A stretch of DNA of 35,668 nt from an uncultured Paracoccaceae bacterium. Lineage in GTDB: Bacteria > Pseudomonadota > Alphaproteobacteria > Rhodobacterales > Rhodobacteraceae. The notes under the pieces are model-generated. The model ran no database searches. It was given only the letters and a program-made list of their open reading frames with translations, and had not been told where the DNA came from. Both the position numbers and the translations under genes were made by a program. Below, piece after piece: positions 16,701 to 24,139 of the stretch (position 1 is its first letter; each line of letters begins with the position of its first letter). Location of the stretch: the NCBI GenBank assembly GCA_937895435.1, contig CALAXT010000034.1, positions 1 through 35,668 on the forward strand, written 5' to 3'.

Positions 16701-17830
16701 AATAAATGGCCCGATTTGGCTGCTTTGGTCGCCAGATATGCGCTATTTTCTTTGGTTTTCCCAACCTGCAGGGGCACACGTTCCACCACATCAAGGCCAT
16801 TGGCCTGCATCATGGCAACCTTAGCGGGGTTATTTGTCATCAGTCGGATGGCATGAAAGCCCAGCTTGCGCAGAATACCCGCACCAATGGCAAAATCGCG
16901 TTCATCATCTTCAAACCCTAAGCGGTGATTGGCCTCAACTGTATCAAAGCCTTGATCTTGCAGAGAATAGGCACGCATTTTATTAGCCAGCCCTATGCCG
17001 CGCCCCTCTTGGTTAAGATAGAGCAGAATACCTGACCCCTCGGTGCCCATTTGTGCCAAGGCAGCGCGCAGCTGTGGGCCACAATCACATTTCAGACTGC
17101 CCATAAGGTCGCCGGTAAAACAGGCTGAATGCAGCCGTGCCAGCACTGGCGCATCACGGGCGGGGGCGCCAATTTCAATGGCGTAATGTTCTTCACCACC
17201 ATCTTCGGGGCGAAAGACATGCACCCGGCCCGCTTGCGATACCGCCATTGGCAGCCGCGCGCTAACCACAGAATGCAGCGGTGATGCAGCCCCCATGAGG
17301 GGGGCGGCCTGATCCATATCGACCAATGTCAGCCCATTTTCTTGGGCGAAGTGCTTTGGGTCAGGCAGCGCCAAAGCCAGAACCGCGGGCAGCAGCCGGG
17401 CCGATTTTGTCAGTGCCAATGCGGCGCGGTGTAGATCGGCATTTCCGCCGCGTGCGGTTTGAAATGGCCCCTTAAGGGGTGCGCGCAAATCATCAGATGG
17501 GTCCGCCAGTGCGCGCAGACCCGCCAATCCCAGATCCTCTGGCACGATGATCCGCGCCAAATCGCCATCATAGGCGCGCGCTTTAAGTGTTTCGGCGCGC
17601 CGGGCGGTGATGGCCAGCACCAATGGCCCGGGCAAGGCCCGCAATGCCTGCAACCGACCTGCTGTCAGAACCTCGGCCGCGATACAGGCCAAGCCCTGCC
17701 CGCCTGCCACCAGTACCACTGGCACCCCCATCCGCAGATCGGCGCGCGCGCGGTTCATCTGCTCGACCATGCCGGGGCCAAGCTGGGCGTTTGCCGGCGG
17801 TTGGCCTGCAAGAGGGGGGAGGTGGGGCAT
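16697..17830 (-). CDS. ribA: GTP cyclohydrolase II with degenerate DHBP-synthase-like N-terminal domain
   Basis: Opens the GTP ring in the first committed step of riboflavin synthesis. The 377-residue protein has two halves. Residues about 185-377 are the RibA domain: zinc ligands C237, C248 and C250 (HSACFTGDLMGSLKCDCG), the LNQEGRGIGL segment and the NNPAKVAMMQ-type nucleotide region (LMTNNPAK). Residues about 20-180 resemble a DHBP synthase (RibB) fold, but the acidic catalytic residues of active RibB are not apparent, so this half is probably structural. This layout is common in alphaproteobacteria. The ATG at 17830 follows a GGAGA ribosome site. No FMN riboswitch is recognisable in the 158-base upstream gap shared with the response regulator. 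The L,D-transpeptidase-like gene overlaps its stop. Confidence 0.93.
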   Translation of the reverse strand: MPHLPPLAGQPPANAQLGPGMVEQMNRARADLRMGVPVVLVAGGQGLACIAAEVLTAGRLQALRALPGPLVLAITARRAETLKARAYDGDLARIIVPEDLGLAGLRALADPSDDLRAPLKGPFQTARGGNADLHRAALALTKSARLLPAVLALALPDPKHFAQENGLTLVDMDQAAPLMGAASPLHSVVSARLPMAVSQAGRVHVFRPEDGGEEHYAIEIGAPARDAPVLARLHSACFTGDLMGSLKCDCGPQLRAALAQMGTEGSGILLYLNQEGRGIGLANKMRAYSLQDQGFDTVEANHRLGFEDDERDFAIGAGILRKLGFHAIRLMTNNPAKVAMMQANGLDVVERVPLQVGKTKENSAYLATKAAKSGHLL

Positions 17831-17988
17831 GCTGTCTCCGCAAAATATTATGTCTATTTAGCGCCTTGCTGTAGGAATTGAAACATATCCCCCGCGTGCG
17901 ACACATCCGCGTGATTGTTCTGTAAGAAAGATTGCAACATCACATGCCTGTGTCCCATGTAACGGGCAGCGACATAAGGAGTTTCGCA

Positions 17989-18675
17989 ATGACAGCCCTA
18001 AAACGCATCCTTTTGGTGGACGATGATGACGACCTGCGCGAAGCACTGTCTGAGCAATTGGTGCTTGGGGAAGAGTTTGACGTGTATGAGGCAGACTCGG
18101 GCCACACAGCGATGGAAAAGGCCCAAGCGGGTCGGTTTGATTTGGCGATTCTGGATGTGGGCCTGCCTGATATTGACGGGCGTGATCTGTGCGCCACGTT
18201 GCGCACGCAGGGCATGAAGTGCCCGATCGTGATGCTGACTGGCCACGACAGCGATGCCGATACGATCAAAGGGCTTGAATCAGGTGCAAATGACTATGTC
18301 AGCAAGCCGTTCAAATTTCCGGTTCTTTTGGCGCGACTGCGCGCACAGCTGCGCGCGCATGAACAGTCAGAAGACGCAGTGTTTCAGATTGCTGATTACA
18401 GTTTTCAGCCCGCAATGAAGCTTTTGACCGATGCACGCGGCCGCAAGGTGCGGCTGACTGAAAAAGAAACCAACATTTTGAAATATCTTTATCGGGCCGC
18501 CAGTGGCGTCGTGCCCCGGGAAGAGCTGCTGCATGAGGTCTGGGGATATAATGCAGGTGTCACGACCCACACGCTTGAAACGCATATCTATCGCTTGCGT
18601 CAAAAAATTGAGGGTGATCCCTCGAACGCGCGGATTTTGGTGACTGAAAGCGGCGGCTATCGATTGGTTTCTTGA
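17989..18675 (+). CDS. OmpR-family two-component response regulator
   Basis: A 228-residue response regulator. The receiver domain (about 1-120) has the acidic pocket D11-D13, phospho-acceptor D56 in LDVGLPDIDG, T84 in MLTGHDSD and K106 in SKPFKF. The C-terminal winged-helix DNA-binding domain (about 130-228) contains VRLTEKETNILKYLYRAASG, LLHEVWGYN and THTLETHIYRLRQKIE. The protein is very like the conserved Rhodobacterales regulator that has been compared with CenR of cell-envelope control, but I cannot confirm that assignment. No histidine kinase is next to it, so it is an orphan in this window. The ATG at 17989 has AAGGAG before it; an in-frame start at 17932 is rejected for lack of a site. 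A very strong terminator follows. Confidence 0.93.
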   Translation: MTALKRILLVDDDDDLREALSEQLVLGEEFDVYEADSGHTAMEKAQAGRFDLAILDVGLPDIDGRDLCATLRTQGMKCPIVMLTGHDSDADTIKGLESGANDYVSKPFKFPVLLARLRAQLRAHEQSEDAVFQIADYSFQPAMKLLTDARGRKVRLTEKETNILKYLYRAASGVVPREELLHEVWGYNAGVTTHTLETHIYRLRQKIEGDPSNARILVTESGGYRLVS

Positions 18676-18683
18676 CCGCCCCC

Positions 18684-18733
18684 ATAAACAACAAAGCCCG
18701 CGCGCTTTACGTCGCGCGGGCTTTGTTGTTTAT
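18684..18733 (+). terminator. Rho-independent terminator after the response regulator
   Basis: A perfect 21-bp stem (18684-18704 with 18713-18733) around the 8-base loop CTTTACGT. The core is AAGCCCGCGCG and its complement. The top strand ends in CTTTGTTGTTTAT; the flanking A-rich bases also give the opposite strand a T-rich tail. It sits 9 bases after the stop and insulates xthA. Confidence 0.92.
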
Positions 18734-18761
18734 ATCCGCCACGCCACAGCGGGAGAATACG

Positions 18762-19550
18762 ATGGCCTTTCGTCTTGCCACATGGAATATCAATTCGGTC
18801 CGTCTGCGCGAGGGGCTGGTGGCGCGGCTGATGCAGCAAGAGGCCCCAGATGTCTTGTGTCTGCAAGAATGCAAAAGCCCGGTCGATAAAATGCCGCTGC
18901 AAAGCTTTGCAGATCTTGGCTATCACCATGTCGTGGCCCGTGGGCAAAAGGGCTATAACGGTGTGGCGATCTTGTCAAAAATCCCAATGGTTGAGGTGGA
19001 TGCCCGTGATTTTGCCGGGCTGGGCCATGCCCGCCATGTGGCGGGTCGGTTGGAAAATGGTGTGACGGTGCATAATTTCTACGTCCCTGCGGGCGGCGAT
19101 ATCCCTGATCGTGCGCAAAATGAGAAATTTGGCCAAAAGCTTGATTACCTGACAGAAATGCGCGATTTTTTCCGCGATACCAAACCGGAACGTTCGATTT
19201 TGGTGGGTGATTTGAATATTGCGCCGCGTGAAGATGACGTGTGGAACCATCGCCAACTGTTGAAAATCGTCAGCCACACCCCGATTGAAATTGACCATCT
19301 GCACGCCGTGCAAGAGTCTGCTGGATGGGTTGACGTGACGCGCGCTGATATCCCGCAGGGGTTGCTTTACAGTTGGTGGTCCTATCGCGCCGCAGATTGG
19401 GATGGCGCAGACAAAGGGCGGCGGCTGGATCATGTTTGGGCAACGCCCGACATCGCAAATGCGGCCCATGGCAGCCAGATTTTGCGCGATGCCCGTGGTT
19501 GGGAACAGCCCAGTGATCATGCGCCGGTCTTTGCTAAATTTGATCTCTAA
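18762..19550 (+). CDS. xthA: Exodeoxyribonuclease III (AP endonuclease)
   Basis: Cleaves DNA at abasic sites and removes 3' blocking groups in base-excision repair. The 262-residue protein shows the exonuclease-endonuclease-phosphatase fold: WNINSVRLR near the start, the metal ligand E36 in LQECKSP, NGVAILSK, the GDLNIAPREDD segment with catalytic Asp and Asn, LDHVWATPDI, and the terminal SDHAP that supplies the catalytic His. The ATG at 18762 is preceded by GGGAGA; the open frame upstream only reads through the terminator. It is expressed alone, with an 80-base gap before the chaperedoxin gene. Confidence 0.96.
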   Translation: MAFRLATWNINSVRLREGLVARLMQQEAPDVLCLQECKSPVDKMPLQSFADLGYHHVVARGQKGYNGVAILSKIPMVEVDARDFAGLGHARHVAGRLENGVTVHNFYVPAGGDIPDRAQNEKFGQKLDYLTEMRDFFRDTKPERSILVGDLNIAPREDDVWNHRQLLKIVSHTPIEIDHLHAVQESAGWVDVTRADIPQGLLYSWWSYRAADWDGADKGRRLDHVWATPDIANAAHGSQILRDARGWEQPSDHAPVFAKFDL

Positions 19551-19630
19551 GTCCATGCCACCCGCGCCCTTGCACAACGCAGGGCAATGCGCCATTTAAA
19601 CGATAACCCAACTGCGCAAGGATATCTGCC

Positions 19631-20542
19631 ATGCTTGAATTCGGCGCCCCGAAAGCTGCAACTGCAACGTCATCAGATTTGATAAAAGACGTGACCGAGG
19701 CCACCTTTATGGCTGATGTGATTGAAGCCAGCCGTGAAACTCCGGTGATCGTTGATTTCTGGGCGCCTTGGTGCGGCCCATGTAAAACCCTTGGCCCGCA
19801 GCTTGAGGCCGCCGTGACCGCCGCCAAAGGAAAGGTGCGGATGGTCAAGGTTGATGTTGATCACAACCAAAACATTGCCGGTCAGTTGCGTGTGCAATCA
19901 ATCCCGACGGTGTATGCGTTTTGGCAAGGCAAGCCGGTTGATGGCTTTCAGGGTGCAGTTCCCGCCTCAGAGGTTGCGGCATTCGTTGAGCGGACTGCCG
20001 CGCTTGGTGGTGATGGTGGACTTGCCGACGCGATTGAAGCCGCCGAGGCCATGCTGGCCGAAGGTGCCGCGGTGGATGCTGCTGAAACCTTTGCTGCGAT
20101 TTTGTCCGAAGATCCCACCAGCGCAGCGGCGATGGGGGGGCTGGCGCGGGCAAATATCGCCATGGGCCAGTTAGATCAGGCCGAGGCGTTGTTGAACTCT
20201 GCCGCCCCTGCAATGGCAAAAAGCCAAGAGGTAGAGGCCGCGCGGGCGCAATTGGAACTGGCACGGCAGGCAACGGATGCAGGCCCGGTAGATCAGTTGC
20301 GTGCGATGGTTGATGCCGATCCCGCCGACCGTCAGGCCCGGTTTGATCTGGCGCTGGCTTTGCATGCCTCGGGGCGGGTTGAAGAGGCGGTTGATGCCCT
20401 GTTGGATTTGTTTCGTTTGGATCGCGAATGGAACGATGGTGCAGCCAAGGCGCAGCTTTTGACCATTTTCGAGGCGCTAAAGCCAACCGATCCCATCGTG
20501 CTGAAAGGGCGTCGTCGTTTAAGCTCGATGATATTTCTTTAA
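19631..20542 (+). CDS. cnoX: Thioredoxin-TPR chaperedoxin (CnoX/YbbN type)
   Basis: A 303-residue cytoplasmic protein combining an N-terminal thioredoxin domain (about 15-125) with helical TPR-like repeats (about 130-303). The active site W47-C48-G49-P50-C51 is complete, unlike E. coli YbbN (SQHC), so this version should be redox active. The family protects proteins from oxidation-driven aggregation and passes clients to GroEL and DnaK. The cis-proline loop is seen in QSIPTVYAF. The alanine-rich TPR part contains repeated A-x3-A-E-x2-L patterns. The start has an AAGGA site 8 bases before the ATG. The Lon-N and Trm112-type genes follow at 42 bases and by overlap, likely as one transcript. Confidence 0.92.
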   Translation: MLEFGAPKAATATSSDLIKDVTEATFMADVIEASRETPVIVDFWAPWCGPCKTLGPQLEAAVTAAKGKVRMVKVDVDHNQNIAGQLRVQSIPTVYAFWQGKPVDGFQGAVPASEVAAFVERTAALGGDGGLADAIEAAEAMLAEGAAVDAAETFAAILSEDPTSAAAMGGLARANIAMGQLDQAEALLNSAAPAMAKSQEVEAARAQLELARQATDAGPVDQLRAMVDADPADRQARFDLALALHASGRVEEAVDALLDLFRLDREWNDGAAKAQLLTIFEALKPTDPIVLKGRRRLSSMIFL

Positions 20543-20584
20543 GCCCCGATTGCCGCGGCGCAAAGCCGTGCTAGGTCAAGTGAC

Positions 20585-21238
20585 ATGAAAAACATGCATG
20601 ATCTGCCCGCAACCATTCCCCTGTTTCCCTTGCCCGGCGCGCTATTGCTGCCGCGCGCCAGCATGCCGCTGCATGTCTTTGAGCCGCGGTATTTGCAGAT
20701 GATCGAAGATTGTCTGAAAACCCCTGACCGTTTGATTGGCATGATACAGCCGCGCGGTATGCCCGGCAGCAGTGCCGAGGGGCGGCGATTGAACGCAATT
20801 GGCTGTGCCGGCCGCTTGACCGCGTTTTCAGAAACTGATGATGGGCGCTATATGGTGACACTGACGGGGATCTCTCGGTTTCGCCTGCAGCGCGAAGTGG
20901 CGGGATTTTCGCCGTATCTTAAGGCTGAAGTAACATGGGCTGGCTTTGAACGCGATCGCAGTGCCGCCGCCGAGGTTGACGCGGGGCTGCGGCGTGAAAG
21001 CTTTATGGCGCTGCTTGAACGGTTTTTTGATGCAAATAACCTGTCAACAGATTGGTCGAGCCTGAAAGAAGCCGAGGATGAGCTGCTGATCAATACGCTG
21101 TCCATGCTCAGCCCGCTGTCGCCCGAAGACAAACAGGCCCTGCTAGAGGCGCCATCGCTGGGCACGCGGCGCGAAACATTGGTGACGCTGATGGAATTTT
21201 CGCTGCATCGGGGTGACGAAAGCCAGGTGATGCAATGA
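20585..21238 (+). CDS. Lon N-terminal-domain (LON substrate-binding) protein
   Basis: A 217-residue protein containing only the Lon N-terminal substrate-binding domain, with no AAA+ or protease part. The opening [20 protein letters not shown] and the following [14 protein letters not shown] are typical; [20 protein letters not shown] and FRLQREV continue the domain. Such proteins resemble the Lon N domain and are thought to bind unfolded clients, but the role is not established. The ATG at 20585 is used here; a second in-frame ATG lies three codons later and cannot be excluded. The stop overlaps the Trm112-type start (ATGA). Confidence 0.92.
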   Translation: MKNMHDLPATIPLFPLPGALLLPRASMPLHVFEPRYLQMIEDCLKTPDRLIGMIQPRGMPGSSAEGRRLNAIGCAGRLTAFSETDDGRYMVTLTGISRFRLQREVAGFSPYLKAEVTWAGFERDRSAAAEVDAGLRRESFMALLERFFDANNLSTDWSSLKEAEDELLINTLSMLSPLSPEDKQALLEAPSLGTRRETLVTLMEFSLHRGDESQVMQ

Positions 21239-21483
21239 TTGAAACACCTGTATCGACAGTATCCCCACCCGATCCATCGCCGCGCAGTCTTTATGACCGT
21301 CGTATGCTTGAGGCGTTGGTGTGCCCGCTGACACATTCAACCCTTCGATATGACGCTGATGCGCAAGAGCTGATTTCTGTGCAGGCGCATCTGGCCTTTC
21401 CTATCCGCAATGGTATTCCGATCATGCTGGTTGATGAGGCCCGCCAAACCGATCAGCCGCCGCACGACCACGTGGGCAAGTGA
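21235..21483 (+). CDS. Trm112/YcaR (UPF0434) small protein
   Basis: An 82-residue protein of the Trm112/YcaR family. The core [17 protein letters not shown] and [20 protein letters not shown] match the family well. Only one of the zinc-type cysteines is present (LVCP), as in other bacterial YcaR proteins. In eukaryotes Trm112 activates methyltransferases; the bacterial role is not settled. An N-terminal extension of about 20 residues, rich in Pro and Ser, precedes the core. Its ATG overlaps the stop of the Lon-N gene, so the two are translated together. The stop is 11 bases from the facing UbiH-type stop. Confidence 0.9.
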   Translation: MIETPVSTVSPPDPSPRSLYDRRMLEALVCPLTHSTLRYDADAQELISVQAHLAFPIRNGIPIMLVDEARQTDQPPHDHVGK

Positions 21484-21494
21484 CACGTGGGCAA
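21469..21494. repeat. 11-bp direct repeat spanning the Trm112-type stop codon
   Basis: CACGTGGGCAA occurs at 21469-21479 and again at 21484-21494, 15 bases apart. The TGA stop lies between the copies. The second copy fills the gap up to the facing gene's stop. It appears to be a local duplication. Confidence 0.75.
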
Positions 21495-22751
21495 CTAAAG
21501 CGGTATTCCGCGCATCAGCCGGGGTAAATCGCCCGTCAGGCCTGCGGCTTCCCGCATCAGTCGGCGACGCAGGTTGGGCAAGGCTGATATGACCCCCATG
21601 CCCAAGTCACGCAATGGGCGCAAAACTGGGTTATCATTGGAAAATAAATTGTTGCAGCCGTCGGTCACCATAGCCAGGGCTGCGACATCAAAGCGGCGCC
21701 ACTGTTGATAGCGCGCAAGTGTATTGGCCTGTCCGATATCTTCGCCACGCCGCCGTGCTTCGGTCAAGACTTCGGCCAAGGCCGCGATATCGCGCAGACC
21801 AAGGTTCAGCCCTTGCCCAGCGATTGGATGCACGCCATGTGCCGCATCACCCACCAATGCCAAGCGCGGCCCGATCAAAGATTTAGCCAGCGAAAGCCCC
21901 AGCGGATAGCTGTAGCGCGCACCAATTTGTTGAAAATTACCCAAAAAATCGCCAAAGCGTGGCTGCAGCACCGTCAAAAATTCAGGATCAGGCAGGGCCA
22001 AAATATCTGCAGCGACCGTGTCCTTTTCGCTCCAGACGATTGAGGCGCGGTTGCCGGGCAGTGGCAGAATGGCCAACGGGCCTGCGGGCATAAAAAACTG
22101 ATGCGCTGTGCCATGGTGTGGGCGGGTATGTTCGATGGCGCAGACCAATGCCGTTTGGCCATAGCCCCAAGCCATTCGGCCAATACCAGCCCGTTGTGCC
22201 ACGCCCGATCTGCGGCCATCGGCCCCAATCAACAACCGCGCTGTGACGGTTTGGCCCGCCACATCACCGCCATCTAATTGCACCCAAACGCTTTGGGTGC
22301 GGCCCATGCCCTGGGCTGTGACGCGGACGCCGGTGAGGTGGCGAATGGTGGGATGCTTTGCCACGGCGGCCATCAAGGCCGGGCGCAGGTGGCGATCTTC
22401 GACCATAAAGCCCATCGGGCCCTCTTCTAATTCTGCATGGTCAAAGTGCAAAAAGAAAGGGGCTGCCCCCTGGCCCGCGCGCCCGTCGCTGGCTTTAATT
22501 TGCAAGATTGGTTGGCTGTCAGGTGCCAAACCATCCCAAAGCCCCAGCGTGGCCAGCATACGCTGTGAGCCAAGAGCAATGGCATAGGACCGCCCATCAA
22601 AGGGCCGATCACGGTTGGGCTGACCCGGTTCACTGTCAATCAGGGTGGCTGAAAACCCCGCGCCCGCCAAGGCCAGCGCAAGCGTGGCCCCGTTCAGCCC
22701 GCCGCCCACAATCACGACATCGCTGTCGATATGGTTTTGATCCTGCTCCAT
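21495..22751 (-). CDS. UbiH/UbiF/COQ6-type FAD-dependent ubiquinone hydroxylase
   Basis: A 418-residue FAD monooxygenase expected to hydroxylate the ubiquinone ring. Motifs are complete: VVIVGGGLNGATLALALAG (about 12-30), the DG motif GADGRRSGVAQRAG, and GDAAHGVHPIAGQGLNLGLR with the DIAAL that follows. These are closer to the classical UbiH pattern than those of the enzyme at 12164-13363. I chose the ATG at 22751 because GAGG lies about 7 bases before it; the ATG at 22787 adds 12 residues without a ribosome site. Alphaproteobacteria often use hydroxylases with broad ring specificity (for example UbiL), so the position acted on is open. It is divergent from the aminotransferase. Confidence 0.92.
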   Translation of the reverse strand: MEQDQNHIDSDVVIVGGGLNGATLALALAGAGFSATLIDSEPGQPNRDRPFDGRSYAIALGSQRMLATLGLWDGLAPDSQPILQIKASDGRAGQGAAPFFLHFDHAELEEGPMGFMVEDRHLRPALMAAVAKHPTIRHLTGVRVTAQGMGRTQSVWVQLDGGDVAGQTVTARLLIGADGRRSGVAQRAGIGRMAWGYGQTALVCAIEHTRPHHGTAHQFFMPAGPLAILPLPGNRASIVWSEKDTVAADILALPDPEFLTVLQPRFGDFLGNFQQIGARYSYPLGLSLAKSLIGPRLALVGDAAHGVHPIAGQGLNLGLRDIAALAEVLTEARRRGEDIGQANTLARYQQWRRFDVAALAMVTDGCNNLFSNDNPVLRPLRDLGMGVISALPNLRRRLMREAAGLTGDLPRLMRGIPL

Positions 22752-22938
22752 AACCTCAGATATGGTGTTCGGGGGCCGGTTGTCCATCGGCCGAGGTGTT
22801 GGATTGTGGTGGGGTGGGTCAAAAAGCCACAGATTGGGATGGTTTTCACCGTCTTGGCTGCTTTTTCTGGACCCGGGCGCGGCTGCGGTTTAACATCTGT
22901 GAAAACGGGGCGATATGACCCCGGAGCAGAGGCATAAC

Positions 22939-24123
22939 ATGGCAGCATTCCCCGAGCGGTTTTCCAACCTGCCCGAATACGCATTTCCGCGTTTGCGTGG
23001 GCTTTTAGATGCGCATACCCCCGGCGGGCCCGTCATCGCGATGACGATTGGCGAACCCCAGCACCCCCAGCCCGATTTTGTGGCCCGTGTTTTGGCAGAG
23101 AATATCGTGGGTTTTGGTAAATACCCCATCAACGATGGAACGCCAGCCTTGTTGCAAACAATCAGCGGTTGGATCGCGCGACGCTATAGCGTGACGCTTG
23201 ATCCGGCAACGCAGATGATGGCGCTGAATGGCACGCGTGAGGGGCTTTTTAACGCGTTGATTGCGCTTTGCCCTGAAACCAAAGCAGGTGCGCGGCCGTT
23301 GGTGTTGACGCCCAACCCGTTTTATCCAGTCTATGCCGTAGCCGCGTTGGCCGTGGGGGCAGAGCCCTATTATGTGCCCGCGACTGCGGCCAGTGGTTTT
23401 TTGCCCGATTACGCCAGCCTGCCCGTGGCTGTGCTTGATCAGGTGGCGGTGGCCTATATCTGTTCGCCGTCAAACCCGCAGGGCGCTGTTGCGCCGGCCT
23501 CATATCTGCGCACGCTGATTGGCCTGGCGGAAAAACATGATTTTCTGATTTTTGCCGATGAATGTTACGCTGAGATATTTCGTGATGATCCGCCGCCGGG
23601 CATTTTGCAGGTGGCCGCCGATATGGGCGCTGACCCTGAGCGTGTGTTCAGCTTTCACTCTTTGTCGAAACGCTCAAACCTGCCCGGTTTGCGCTCGGGC
23701 TTTGTCGCAGGTGGCCGGGCTGGAATGGCTCAGATCAAGCAATTGCGCAACTATGCGGGTGCGCCATTGCCGCTGCCCTTGCAAGAGATTGCACGCCACG
23801 CTTGGGCTGATGAAACCCATGTGATTGAAAACCGGGCGCTGTACCGGGCCAAGTTTGAATTGGCCGATGAGATTTTTGCCGGGATTCAGGGCTATCGCCC
23901 ACCCGAGGCGGGTTTCTTTTTGTGGCTGCCTGTTGAAAACGGCGAAGCGGCCTGCCTTGATCTGTGGCAACGGACTGGGGTGCGGGTATTGCCCGGCGCT
24001 TATCTTGGCCATGGAGTGGGGCATGAAAATCCCGGCTACGGGTATATCCGCGTTGCGATGGTTGCGCCGATCGACGAATGTCGTGATGGGCTGCTGCGTC
24101 TGCGCGATTGCATTTACGCATAA
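22939..24123 (+). CDS. Class I/II PLP aminotransferase (succinyldiaminopimelate aminotransferase-like)
   Basis: A 394-residue fold-type I aminotransferase. The PLP lysine is K244 in SLSKRSNLPGLRSGF; other family segments are IGEPQHPQPDF, YPINDGTPAL, YICSPSNPQGAV and FADECYAEIF (the Asp that contacts the pyridine nitrogen). The sequence resembles DapC-type enzymes, which transfer an amino group to N-succinyl-2-amino-6-ketopimelate in lysine/diaminopimelate synthesis, but substrate choice cannot be read from sequence alone. The ATG at 22939 has AGAGG 7 bases before it; the ATG at 22915 is eight codons longer. ftsK starts 16 bases after the stop, so the two probably share a transcript. Confidence 0.9.
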   Translation: MAAFPERFSNLPEYAFPRLRGLLDAHTPGGPVIAMTIGEPQHPQPDFVARVLAENIVGFGKYPINDGTPALLQTISGWIARRYSVTLDPATQMMALNGTREGLFNALIALCPETKAGARPLVLTPNPFYPVYAVAALAVGAEPYYVPATAASGFLPDYASLPVAVLDQVAVAYICSPSNPQGAVAPASYLRTLIGLAEKHDFLIFADECYAEIFRDDPPPGILQVAADMGADPERVFSFHSLSKRSNLPGLRSGFVAGGRAGMAQIKQLRNYAGAPLPLPLQEIARHAWADETHVIENRALYRAKFELADEIFAGIQGYRPPEAGFFLWLPVENGEAACLDLWQRTGVRVLPGAYLGHGVGHENPGYGYIRVAMVAPIDECRDGLLRLRDCIYA

Positions 24124-24139
24124 GACATAGGGAACCGGC

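Noticed and set aside
17831-17988. FMN riboswitch or other leader RNA before ribA
   Set aside because: None of the conserved RFN segments are recognisable, and the ribosome site (GGAGA) sits in a short plain leader.
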